Shown here piece after piece: positions 1 to 8,231 of a stretch of DNA of 64,000 bases. Positions within the stretch are counted from its first letter, which is position 1; each line of letters begins with the position of its first letter. Position numbers and translations under genes: made by a program. A model generated the notes under the pieces. The model worked only from the letters and a program-made list of their open reading frames with translations, was not told the origin of the DNA and did no database searches. The stretch is from Pedobacter africanus (GTDB lineage: Bacteria; Bacteroidota; Bacteroidia; Sphingobacteriales; Sphingobacteriaceae), in the NCBI RefSeq assembly GCF_900176535.1, contig NZ_FWXT01000001.1, positions 2,852,001 through 2,916,000 on the forward strand, read 5' to 3'.

Positions 1-549
1 GTGCGGATAGATTTTAACCTTACGGCAAAAAATGCGGCCTTCAGCTATAGGGGCCGGGTAGGGTCAATGAATATGAAAACCCTGAACCCAATGGCCAGGG
101 ACATGGGGCTGGTAGAGATAGAAAGCGGGCAGATGCAGAAGGCTGATTTTAATATTAATGCCAACGCAGGAGGATCTTCTGGGACCGTAAATTTCTACTA
201 TACCGATCTTAAAATAAAGCTCCTTAAAGAAGGAGAAGAGGGCTTACCCGCTAAAAAGAAAAGCTTTCTTTCTTTTCTGGCTAATGAGCTGCTGATAAAA
301 GATGCCAATCCGGCAAAGGGGGAAGTGGCGAGGACCGCGCGGATTAGCTTTCAAAGAACGCCTGCGGCCTCGTTTTTTAACCTGATGTGGAAAAGCTTTT
401 TTATAGGTATGCGTGAAATTGTAGGGATTGGAGTAGTGCCTGTAAAAACACCTGAAGAGGCCATGGAAAAGGTTAAGGATAAGAAACAGGAACGAAAGGA
501 AAAGCGGGAGGCGAAAAAGCAGGAACGACTGAAGAAAAAAGGAGAATAA
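1..549 (+). CDS. AsmA-like envelope protein, C-terminal part (cut by window edge)
   Basis: This is the 3' end of a gene that begins upstream of the window; the GTG at base 1 is only the first possible start. The 182 residues align clearly with the C-terminal third of the next gene: shared elements include AFSY, a TLNPM/TLNRM stretch, GLV, SFLAN and ASFFN. Both proteins end in a long Lys/Arg/Glu-rich tail. Large proteins of this type, with one N-terminal membrane anchor and a long beta-rich body, resemble the AsmA/DUF748 group thought to act in the periplasm on lipid transport or envelope assembly; that role is inference. The stop lies 30 bases before the likely start of the paralogue, so the two are probably co-transcribed. 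Confidence 0.6.
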   Translation: MRIDFNLTAKNAAFSYRGRVGSMNMKTLNPMARDMGLVEIESGQMQKADFNINANAGGSSGTVNFYYTDLKIKLLKEGEEGLPAKKKSFLSFLANELLIKDANPAKGEVARTARISFQRTPAASFFNLMWKSFFIGMREIVGIGVVPVKTPEEAMEKVKDKKQERKEKREAKKQERLKKKGE

Positions 550-579
550 AAATGTATATTGGGGTTAAACTACTTGCCT

Positions 580-2373
580 ATGACCGTAAAAACCCGTCAA
601 AAATACATGATCCTTAAGTGGTTTGGCGTCGGGTTACTCTTTGGTATAGCGTTTCTGGCCGCCATGACCTGGTACCTCAGTATTAAATTGAAGCCTATCA
701 TCACCAGGGAAATAAAAGAACTCGTGGCCACGTCAACGGAGCAGCTTTATCACATAGAATTTTCTTCTGTAAGCACCAATGTCTTAACCGGTATATCTGC
801 CCTGCATGAAGTAACGATTATTCCTGATACCAACGTCTACCATCAGCTGATTGCCTTAAAGCGGGCACCCAATAACCTTTACAAAATAAAGCTGAAGAAA
901 CTTGCGGTCAGAAATTTCCATGCCTGGCGGGTATGGCGGGAAAAGAAACTGAATATAGACCTGCTGTTGTTTGACAACCCCTGTGTGGTAATGACCAACC
1001 GGCAGTTCGATTTTAATGAAAATAAATTGCCACATCCCAGAAAATCGCCGTACGACTACATTTCCAAATACCTGAAGGAATTGCGCATCGAAACCATAGA
1101 TTTTAAAAATGCCAGCTTTAAATACATCAATAAGAACAGTGCGAAGCCCGAAACGGACTCGATAGCAAACCTGAATGTTACGCTGAAAGACTGGCTGATC
1201 GATGCCCATTCGGCTGCGGATAAAAGCAGATTGTACCTGCTGAAGGATGTGGTCATCAACCTCAAGGATTATACATTTGCCACGCCCGATAGTTTATACC
1301 ATGTGAACCTGAACCAGCTGGATTTTTCAGCGTCCACAGGCGAGCTGAACATCAAGCGTTTTATGATTGTTCCCCGTTTGGATGAAATGACTTTTGCGGA
1401 TCCGCTTGGCTATGCAAAAGACCGCTACAATGTGCAGATGAGTAATATTAACCTGAAAGGGATCAACCTGCCATTGTACATTTTAAAGCAGGAGCTTTTT
1501 GCCCGGGAGATGAATGTGGCAAACGGGTCTGTTGCGGTACTGAACAACAATGCCTTCCCGAAAAAGGTGGAACTGAAAACCGGACGCTATCCGCAGCAAC
1601 TGCTGCAAAAGGCAAAAGGACAGCTCACGATAGAAAAACTTAATCTGAGCAATATTGACATCAGCTATTCTGAGTTTAATCCAAAAAGCGGGCATAAAGG
1701 TACAGTTACTTTTGCACAGACTTCGGGAAGTGTAAGCAATGTAACCAATGTGGAAAGGACTAAAGCCAAAAACCCGGTAATGGAGGCCGGTTTTACCACC
1801 TATCTGATGGGCTCAGGGAAGCTGGACCTGAATTTTAAGGCCAATCTGGATGCTAAAGATGGCGCTTTTTCGTATTCGGGAGTGCTGACCAACCTGGACG
1901 GGCGTACCCTGAACCGCATGACCAAGCCGCTGGGACTGGTAAAGGTGAACAGCGGAAATTTTAAAAAGCTCGAATTTGCTATTGAAGCGAATGACAGGGA
2001 GGCAAAAGGGAATCTTAGTTTAAACTATAACGATTTGTCGGTTGCCCTGCTCAAAAAGGTAAAGGGAGAAGAACGTCTGGTAAAGCAGGGGCTGATGTCC
2101 TTTCTGGCCAATGCCCTCATCATCAATTCTGATAATCCCAATGCTGCAGGCGTGTTTGTAACAGCCCCGGTTTATTACAAAAGGGTAGAAACGGCCTCGT
2201 TCTTTAATTTTATCTGGAAGACCCTTTTGCAGGGTATAAAATACAGTGTTGGCCTGACACCAGAAAAAGAAAAGCGGGTAAAGGCACAAATATCCCGGTT
2301 TGGGAAGATGAAGGCCGAGCGGCAGGAGCGGATAAAAAGAAGGGCCGAGCGGAAAGAAAAAAATAGCCCCTGA
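580..2373 (+). CDS. AsmA/DUF748-like membrane-anchored protein
   Basis: The product is about 597 residues. I chose the ATG at 580 because the longer frame starts at a TTG (559). One transmembrane segment lies near residues 10-35, then a long beta-rich body with AsmA-like character, and a highly charged C-terminal tail. The topology suggests an inner-membrane anchor with the bulk in the periplasm. It is a tandem paralogue of the preceding fragment. No enzymatic motif is visible, and a role in envelope or lipid homeostasis is inferred only from the family resemblance. Its stop codon lies inside the terminator hairpin shared with the convergent peptidase gene. Confidence 0.6.
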   Translation: MTVKTRQKYMILKWFGVGLLFGIAFLAAMTWYLSIKLKPIITREIKELVATSTEQLYHIEFSSVSTNVLTGISALHEVTIIPDTNVYHQLIALKRAPNNLYKIKLKKLAVRNFHAWRVWREKKLNIDLLLFDNPCVVMTNRQFDFNENKLPHPRKSPYDYISKYLKELRIETIDFKNASFKYINKNSAKPETDSIANLNVTLKDWLIDAHSAADKSRLYLLKDVVINLKDYTFATPDSLYHVNLNQLDFSASTGELNIKRFMIVPRLDEMTFADPLGYAKDRYNVQMSNINLKGINLPLYILKQELFAREMNVANGSVAVLNNNAFPKKVELKTGRYPQQLLQKAKGQLTIEKLNLSNIDISYSEFNPKSGHKGTVTFAQTSGSVSNVTNVERTKAKNPVMEAGFTTYLMGSGKLDLNFKANLDAKDGAFSYSGVLTNLDGRTLNRMTKPLGLVKVNSGNFKKLEFAIEANDREAKGNLSLNYNDLSVALLKKVKGEERLVKQGLMSFLANALIINSDNPNAAGVFVTAPVYYKRVETASFFNFIWKTLLQGIKYSVGLTPEKEKRVKAQISRFGKMKAERQERIKRRAERKEKNSP

Positions 2374-2386
2374 ATTTCAGGGGCTA
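2355..2386 (-). terminator. Intrinsic terminator of the DPP IV-type peptidase gene
   Basis: A perfect 10-bp stem (TAGCCCCTGA pairing with TCAGGGGCTA, 2364-2373 and 2377-2386) has a 3-base loop and, read on the minus strand, is followed by a run of U. It lies just past the peptidase stop. On the plus strand it overlaps the stop codon of the AsmA-like gene and lacks a U tract. Confidence 0.85.
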
Positions 2387-2398
2387 CGTATGTAAGGG

Positions 2399-4519
2399 CT
2401 ATTTCAACAATTCCTGGGGAACCGGCCTGTTCAGCAGGTTCTGGTAATAAAAACGAAAGCGTTCTGCTCTGTCGTGAGGCGATTTTATACCACCCCAGCC
2501 ATGCCGGCCTCCCGGATAGATCATCAGCTCAAAATGTTTGTTTGCATTCTGCAGTTTATCGATGAGCTGTATGGTGTTTTGCATGTGCACATTGTCGTCC
2601 ATATCGCCGTGCATAATGCGCAGTAAGCCCTTGTAGTTGTTTACATAAGTCAGTACCGATCCGTTTTTATAACCTTCAGGGTTTTCCTGTGGGGTATCCA
2701 TAAAACGTTCTGTATAATGGGTATCGTAAAGTTCCCAGCTGGTTACAGGTGCTCCTGCATAACCAAAATCAAAATCATTTGCCCCCATAGTTAAAGCCAT
2801 ACAGGTCATGTACCCGCCATAGCTATGACCGGTAATCAGCAGCTTTTTGTTGTCTACCCATGGTTTGGCTTTTAACCAGCGTGCTGCAGTAGTATAATCT
2901 TTCATTTCCCATTTGCCCAGGTTACGGTGCATCAGCGCAACACCTGCTTTCCCGAACTGGCCCGAAGCACGGTGGTCTACAGCAATTTGTATGATCCCCT
3001 CATTGGCCCACCATTGGTTTCCGGTCCCTTTCCAGGTATCGGTTACTGTTCCTGCATTTGGACCGCCATAAATACTCATGACCACAGGATACTTTTTGTT
3101 CTGGTCAAAATTTGTAGGATAGGTAATTGCTGCTGGCAGGTTATAGCCGTCATCGGTAGGGATGCTGATCATTTCGGTTTTACCAAAGGCATACTGATCA
3201 AAATCGGCCGAACGGCTATCGCCAAGGTCTTTAATGATTTTACCTTTATTGTCCAGTAATGCCCTTTTTGGCGGTATAGAAACATTGGAATAGGTGGTGA
3301 TGAAATAACTTGCGTCTGGCGACAGCTGTACCTGGTGCGTATAGTCGCCAAAAGTCAGGCGCTTGAAGCTCTTGCCACTGTAGTCTGCACGGTAAAGATC
3401 AGTTCGGGTTGAGGCTTCTTTACGGGCCATAAAGTAAATCACTTTGTTTTTTTCGTCTACATGCATCAGATCGGTCACCTGCCACTTGCCGCTGGTGATC
3501 GGGTTTATAAGCTTCCCCTCCAGTGTATAAAGATAAAAATGAGCCCAGCCTGTCTTGTCACTCTTAAGGATATAGTGTTTTTTGTCCTGCAGGTACGTTA
3601 TCCGGCCATCATAATCCAGGTCTACCCAAGAAGGTTGTTTTTCGTCATATATCTCTTTTTTAGCCCCCGTAGCGGGATTCACCGCGTAAAATTTCAGGTT
3701 GTCCTGTCCGCGGTTCATCCATTGTACCATCAGGCTGCTGCCATCGTAACTCCAGTAAGGTGTGCCAAAATACTGGTCGTCTTTTTCATTAAAATCTGCC
3801 CATACAATAGGTCCGCCATTGGTTTTTACAAAACCTACCCTGACTTCCGGGTTGGGATCACCGGCCTTTGGATAGCGTGTCTTTTCTACATAACCATGCT
3901 GACCAGCAGCGCCGTTGATTGGGAACATGGGTACCTTGGTGTCATCAAAACGCATAAAGGCAATGTGCTTGCTGTCCGGTGCCCACCAGAAGGCCCGGTA
4001 ATTGGTTGGCCTGCCAAGGATTTCCTCATAATATACCCACGACGACCAGCCATTGTAAATTACATCCGTCGCATCTGTGGTATACCTGGTCTCTTTTGCG
4101 GTCTCTGTATCTACAGAAAATAAGTCGTTGTTACGTGTAAAACCTACGTGTTTGCCATCGGGCGATAAGAGCGGGTTTTTCTCCTCGTCTTTGTCATTAG
4201 TCAGGCGTTTTGGCTCGCCCTTGCCATATTGGATATAGATGTCGTTGTCTTTAACGAAAACATTGACGTTGCTTTTTGGAGGAGGGGTATAAGCAGTTTT
4301 CGCCCCGGTTTTTAAATCTACAGCATACAATTTGCGGTCTTTGGCATCAACTTCCAGATAGTGGTTAGTGTCGCTCCAGCCAGCTACCATGCTCATTGGT
4401 TTGGTTAACGAGGGCTGTCCGCCAAATATTTGCTGTTGGTTTAGTTGTTTGAGCTGGGCCTGCGCATTGCTGCTTAAAAACAATACGCCGGCTAAGCCCA
4501 GGATTAAGTGTGGCTTCAT
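2399..4519 (-). CDS. Secreted dipeptidyl-peptidase IV-type serine peptidase (family S9)
   Basis: The 706-residue protein begins with a Sec signal peptide (cleavage near AQA, residues 20-22). It then has a DPPIV-type beta-propeller and a C-terminal alpha/beta-hydrolase domain. The catalytic Ser566 sits in GHSYGGY, Asp641 in DMDDNVH and His673 in GGRHGWGG. A double glutamate (Glu165-Glu166, in WVYYEE) matches the pair that binds the substrate amino terminus in true DPP IV enzymes, so release of X-Pro or similar dipeptides in the periplasm is likely. It stands alone between two terminators and is probably a general peptide scavenger. Confidence 0.92.
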   Translation of the reverse strand: MKPHLILGLAGVLFLSSNAQAQLKQLNQQQIFGGQPSLTKPMSMVAGWSDTNHYLEVDAKDRKLYAVDLKTGAKTAYTPPPKSNVNVFVKDNDIYIQYGKGEPKRLTNDKDEEKNPLLSPDGKHVGFTRNNDLFSVDTETAKETRYTTDATDVIYNGWSSWVYYEEILGRPTNYRAFWWAPDSKHIAFMRFDDTKVPMFPINGAAGQHGYVEKTRYPKAGDPNPEVRVGFVKTNGGPIVWADFNEKDDQYFGTPYWSYDGSSLMVQWMNRGQDNLKFYAVNPATGAKKEIYDEKQPSWVDLDYDGRITYLQDKKHYILKSDKTGWAHFYLYTLEGKLINPITSGKWQVTDLMHVDEKNKVIYFMARKEASTRTDLYRADYSGKSFKRLTFGDYTHQVQLSPDASYFITTYSNVSIPPKRALLDNKGKIIKDLGDSRSADFDQYAFGKTEMISIPTDDGYNLPAAITYPTNFDQNKKYPVVMSIYGGPNAGTVTDTWKGTGNQWWANEGIIQIAVDHRASGQFGKAGVALMHRNLGKWEMKDYTTAARWLKAKPWVDNKKLLITGHSYGGYMTCMALTMGANDFDFGYAGAPVTSWELYDTHYTERFMDTPQENPEGYKNGSVLTYVNNYKGLLRIMHGDMDDNVHMQNTIQLIDKLQNANKHFELMIYPGGRHGWGGIKSPHDRAERFRFYYQNLLNRPVPQELLK

Positions 4520-4579
4520 TTGAATAAGTGTAGTTAGTTTTATAGGGTTTAAAATAAAGCTTGGAAATGCTAAAGTAAT

Positions 4580-4606
4580 AAAAAAGGCGCCTCTTTAAGG
4601 CGCCTT
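4580..4606 (-). terminator. Intrinsic terminator of ilvE
   Basis: A 9-bp perfect stem (AAGGCGCCT with AGGCGCCTT, 4584-4592 and 4598-4606) and a 5-base loop are followed on the minus strand by a U run. It ends the ilvE transcript 19 bases past the stop codon. Confidence 0.88.
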
Positions 4607-4624
4607 GAAAAAATAATCTTTATG

Positions 4625-5689
4625 TTACAATACCCAGTTCCAGCCAAATTCGTCTGGCACCAATCCGTAACGGATGTCGTTCAGTGTTTTTGCAATGCCT
4701 GCTGAAATGGTACGTGTTGCAGGGTCTGTTAAAGTATAGGTTTTACCTTGGTAACCAATTTCGCCGATAGGGGTAACTGTGGCAGCGGTTCCGGCAGCAA
4801 ACGCGTCGGTCAGTGTGCCATTCTCAATTCCTGCTATTACTTCCTTTACACTTACACGTCTTTCTTCAACCTCAACACCGGCTTTTTTGGCCAGCTGAAT
4901 AATGGTGTCGCGGGTTACACCATCTAAAACGGTGCTTCTTACCGATGGGGTCACCAATTTACCGTTAAGTACAAAGATCAGGTTTGCAGTCCCTGCTTCT
5001 TCAATAAATTCATGTGTAGCAGCATCTGTCCAGATCAGCTGATCAAAACCTTCTTTCTGTGCTTCGGCAAAAGGATATAAAGAGCGGGCATAGTTGCCTG
5101 CGGTTTTGGCATAACCCACTCCGCCGTCATCTGCACGGGTATATTCTGTTTCGATTTTTACTTTTAAAGCTTTGCTATAATAAGGGCCTGTGGGCGTGGT
5201 TAATAAGGCAAAGGTGTATTTGTCTGATGGTTTTACGCCCAAATAAGGGTCGGTTGCAAACATTACCGGACGAATGTACAGTGAATAGCCTTCCTGTGCC
5301 GGTACCCAGCGCTCATCAATTTCGATCAGTGCAGCGATGCCCTGCATAAAGATTTCTTTTGATATCTCTGGCATTGACATACGTACCGCCGATTTGTTGA
5401 AACGCTCAAAGTTCTTCTCTGGTCTGAAAACACTGATCTTACCATTTTCCAGGCGATAAGCTTTCATTCCCTCAAATATTGCCTGACCGTAGTGCAGTGC
5501 AGAAATGGCAGGGCTCATTGGAATAGGCCCGTAAGGCAGGACCTGCAGATTACCCCAGCTCCCGTTATCATATTCTGCAATAAACATATGGTCAGAAAAT
5601 ACCTTCCCAAATGGCAACTGGGAAAAATCAGTTACCGTAAGCCTGCTCTGTTCAGCCTTAGTGATCGTCATATCAAGTGTATCATTCAT
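4625..5689 (-). CDS. ilvE: Branched-chain amino acid aminotransferase
   Basis: This is a PLP-dependent class IV aminotransferase of about 354 residues, normal for the family. It catalyses the last step of leucine, isoleucine and valine synthesis and the first step of their breakdown. Motifs seen include YGQAIFEGMKAYR near the N-terminus, the lysine region KTAGNYA, FIEEAGTANL and the phosphate-binding GTAATVTPIG. The frame extends upstream to a TTG at 5713, but the ATG at 5689 is better because a TAAATTTG promoter element overlaps the longer start. It lies 50 bases after serB on the same strand. Confidence 0.95.
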   Translation of the reverse strand: MNDTLDMTITKAEQSRLTVTDFSQLPFGKVFSDHMFIAEYDNGSWGNLQVLPYGPIPMSPAISALHYGQAIFEGMKAYRLENGKISVFRPEKNFERFNKSAVRMSMPEISKEIFMQGIAALIEIDERWVPAQEGYSLYIRPVMFATDPYLGVKPSDKYTFALLTTPTGPYYSKALKVKIETEYTRADDGGVGYAKTAGNYARSLYPFAEAQKEGFDQLIWTDAATHEFIEEAGTANLIFVLNGKLVTPSVRSTVLDGVTRDTIIQLAKKAGVEVEERRVSVKEVIAGIENGTLTDAFAAGTAATVTPIGEIGYQGKTYTLTDPATRTISAGIAKTLNDIRYGLVPDEFGWNWVL

Positions 5690-5710
5690 TGTAGTAAAAG
5701 TTACCTGATG

Positions 5711-5718
5711 CAAATTTA
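5711..5718 (-). promoter_or_regulatory. Promoter -7 element of ilvE
   Basis: TAAATTTG matches the Bacteroidota -7 consensus TAnnTTTG and lies 22 bases before the chosen ATG. I see no clear TTG at the -33 position, so the call rests on the -7 box. It would give ilvE its own transcript even if serB reads through. Confidence 0.5.
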
Positions 5719-5739
5719 CGATAAATATCTGTCTGGTAG

Positions 5740-7038
5740 TTAATATAAAACCCGGAATTTTATGGTATGCTCAATCTTTTTCAGGGATTTGAACAATTGT
5801 TTATCGTATTCTGTGTTGATATCGGTAATTACATAGCCTATACTCGGATTGGTCATCAGGAACTGGCCCACGATATTGATGTTGTGTTTTGCAAAAATGG
5901 TGTTCACCTTCGCCATGATTCCCGGAACATTTTTGTGGATGTGAATCAGGCGGTGTGACTTGTCAATTCGTGGCAATTGTAAATTAGGGAAGTTGCTGCT
6001 GAGGTAGGTGGTTCCCGTGTTCATGAAGTCAATCATCCGCTTAGGGATGAAGATGAGGTTGCGGGGGTTGTGTTTTGCATCGTCAAATACCACTACGCCC
6101 TGCTCAGTGCACATTGCCGTGTCTACCTTGCCTTTGGTGCTGCCCAGGTAACCCAGTGTTTTCAGTTTAACCGCTCTTTTCAGTTTTTCGGGTTCAAGCT
6201 TTTCTCCATCAGCCAGCAGCAGCATGTGTACATCTGCTACATATTTTTCTTCGAAAGTGGCTTTGTGGCGTACAGAGAACCCATCCTTCTTTAGCATATC
6301 AATGCTTTGCGTGTCCACATCGCCTATAATCAGGCAAAGGATCCTGTTTTTTGGATAGGATATGGCCCTTGGCAGGTTGTTTACATATAAAAACTCATCA
6401 AAGCTTGGGGTAATGTGGTCGGCTTTTTTTATAATGCTTTCCCGGGCGATGTTTTCTGTAAAAGCGTAAAACTTTTTGATGAGACCACTTTCGCGTAGTT
6501 GAAAATCAGAGTACCCATCGCCGATGCCATACAAATCGCCCTCGAGGTTCATCTGCTGCATCAGCTTTACCTTTCCACCTTCTTCGCTCAATGGGTTGGA
6601 ATGGTCGTAGTCTATAATTTTGCCGTCACCGGTTGTGACAAAGGTATTGGCATAGATGTTTTCTTTTTTAATGTGATACTGGCTAACCACCGGTGTGATG
6701 AACTCTTTGAAACCTCCGGAAACGATCAGCACTTCATCTGCATGTTTTTTAAAGAATGCCGCATTGCGCGAAAATGAAGCAGATACCTTTTTCTTTAAGC
6801 GGGTAATCAGCTGCTTCAAATGATCTTCATTTGCTTCCAGCAGTTTTACCCTCTGGGCCAGACTTTCGCCGAAGGAAAGTTTGCCTTCCATGGCCAAATT
6901 GGTGTAATCTTCAATTTTTTGAAAAATAGCCTCTTTTTCAGGGTGTTTCTTCAGGGAAATGCGTGCCAGTTCATCTAAAGCTTCAACCTGCGTAAAGGTG
7001 CTGTCGAAATCAATGATGTAAAAATTCTTTTGCTTCAT
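5740..7038 (-). CDS. serB: Phosphoserine phosphatase fused to SerA-derived domains with C-terminal ACT
   Basis: Residues 1 to about 215 are a SerB-type HAD phosphatase: nucleophile motif DFDST (10-14), the SGGF motif near 107-110, a conserved lysine near 156-158 and GDGYSD (173-178). It should hydrolyse O-phosphoserine to serine. Residues about 230-345 resemble fragments of the substrate-binding domain of phosphoglycerate dehydrogenase (SerA), and about 350-432 match the SerA C-terminal ACT domain (NFPNLQLP, HRLIHIHKNVPGIM and a terminal RVLY). The Rossmann NAD domain of SerA is absent. The tail probably senses serine. A consensus promoter lies upstream, and ilvE follows on the same strand. 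Confidence 0.85.
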   Translation of the reverse strand: MKQKNFYIIDFDSTFTQVEALDELARISLKKHPEKEAIFQKIEDYTNLAMEGKLSFGESLAQRVKLLEANEDHLKQLITRLKKKVSASFSRNAAFFKKHADEVLIVSGGFKEFITPVVSQYHIKKENIYANTFVTTGDGKIIDYDHSNPLSEEGGKVKLMQQMNLEGDLYGIGDGYSDFQLRESGLIKKFYAFTENIARESIIKKADHITPSFDEFLYVNNLPRAISYPKNRILCLIIGDVDTQSIDMLKKDGFSVRHKATFEEKYVADVHMLLLADGEKLEPEKLKRAVKLKTLGYLGSTKGKVDTAMCTEQGVVVFDDAKHNPRNLIFIPKRMIDFMNTGTTYLSSNFPNLQLPRIDKSHRLIHIHKNVPGIMAKVNTIFAKHNINIVGQFLMTNPSIGYVITDINTEYDKQLFKSLKKIEHTIKFRVLY

Positions 7039-7090
7039 CCGTTCAGGAGTAATGATATTTAGGTGGTAATAAGGTGGTTAATAATTATGT

Positions 7091-7122
7091 CAAAGATATA
7101 AAACCATTTGATTTTTTGCCAA
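7091..7122 (-). promoter_or_regulatory. Promoter of the serB-type gene
   Basis: On the minus strand a TTG (7120-7122) is followed after 21 bases by TATCTTTG (7091-7098), a full match to the Bacteroidota TTG-N17-23-TAnnTTTG promoter. The ATG at 7038 lies about 50 bases further on. Confidence 0.7.
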
Positions 7123-7193
7123 TCCTTAAAATAAATCAACGAAATCGTAGTAGTTTGTTAACGATTAATGAAAAACGTAATGGAGATGAAAAA

Positions 7194-8156
7194 TTAATCT
7201 GCTTGCTTGCAGATCTCTTCAATGCTTTGTTTTAAGGGTTTAAAGGTAATCCCGATAGCTGCTTTTATCTTCTCGTTGCTGTAAAGGCTTTCATTTAAGC
7301 TGCTCCTTGCCGCATCACTTGTAAGCGAAGCGGGTTTGCCCGTAAATAGGGTGCCCAGTTTTGCGACCCTCCAGGCAATGGCCAGCATCCAGGGCTTTGC
7401 TTCTCTTGCGGGAGATTTAACCCCATAGCCACGGGCTATTTCTCCAAAAAACTGTTTGTAATGGTAATTCTCCGATGATATGGTAAAACGTTCTGCTGTT
7501 GCCGGGCTATCCATCAATGCCATCATGCTTTTGGCTACATCCGCTACATCCACGAATCCTGTAGCACCCCTGGTATAGAACGAGAGCCCATCTTTCACGA
7601 GTTTAAAAATAGCGCCACTGCCTTCAAAGCCCGCAGCTGCACCAATAATGACTGAAGGGTTTACAATGAGGGCATCAAGGCCTTCGGCAATGCCCCGCCA
7701 TACTTCCATTTCTCCCTCATACTTGGAAACCGCATAACTATGGGCTTTCACATCATATTCCCAGAAATCTTTTTCGGTAATCAGTTCTCCTTTTTTCGCA
7801 TTGCCCAATGCAGCTACTGAACTTACGTGCAGCAACCGGGCGTTATGGGCTATACAAAGATTTACAATGTTGGCTGTACCTTCAATATTGACCCTCAAAA
7901 GCTTTGCTTTGTCTTTAGGGTTAAAAGAAACAAATGCTGCACAATGGTAAACCTGCTCAACGCCTTCAAAAGCATCTTCCAGATCAGAAAGGTTGTTGAT
8001 ATCGGCAATAACCCATTCCACCAATCCGTTGTCTTTGATGAGATCCGGAATAACGGAGCCCTCTCTTTTTAATGCCCTGAGCTTTATGCCCTGTCCGGTT
8101 AGCTGGTGTATCAGTTCTGAACCTAAAAAACCAGTGGCGCCGGTAACCAATATCAT
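7194..8156 (-). CDS. NAD-dependent epimerase/dehydratase (extended SDR)
   Basis: The chosen ATG at 8156 places the Rossmann motif TGATGFLG at residues 5-12, typical for extended SDRs; the longer frame from 8219 adds an unlikely 21-residue tail. The product is about 320 residues. The active-site pattern is YAVSK with an upstream serine (SSVAALG). The family includes dihydroflavonol-reductase-like and sugar-nucleotide epimerase enzymes; the substrate cannot be read from the sequence. It is divergent from the arginase-like gene across a 75-bp gap. Confidence 0.8.
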   Translation of the reverse strand: MILVTGATGFLGSELIHQLTGQGIKLRALKREGSVIPDLIKDNGLVEWVIADINNLSDLEDAFEGVEQVYHCAAFVSFNPKDKAKLLRVNIEGTANIVNLCIAHNARLLHVSSVAALGNAKKGELITEKDFWEYDVKAHSYAVSKYEGEMEVWRGIAEGLDALIVNPSVIIGAAAGFEGSGAIFKLVKDGLSFYTRGATGFVDVADVAKSMMALMDSPATAERFTISSENYHYKQFFGEIARGYGVKSPAREAKPWMLAIAWRVAKLGTLFTGKPASLTSDAARSSLNESLYSNEKIKAAIGITFKPLKQSIEEICKQAD

Positions 8157-8192
8157 ATTATTTTTTTTAGGATGTTCATTAAAATATGCGCT

Positions 8193-8200
8193 CAAAAATA
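8193..8200 (-). promoter_or_regulatory. Possible -7 element of the SDR gene
   Basis: TATTTTTG on the minus strand fits TAnnTTTG and lies 36 bases before the chosen start. No convincing -33 TTG accompanies it, so the call is weak. It does support the shorter start at 8156. Confidence 0.35.
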
Positions 8201-8231
8201 GATATTTGATGCCATACATTTATAGCGGAAT

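Noticed and set aside
3461..4123. 220-residue plus-strand frame opposite the DPP IV-type peptidase
   Set aside because: It is antisense to a well-supported gene with clear catalytic motifs, and the translation has no recognisable domain.
5690..5713. Upstream TTG start for ilvE
   Set aside because: A TAAATTTG promoter element overlaps it, so the transcript probably starts downstream and the ATG at 5689 is used.
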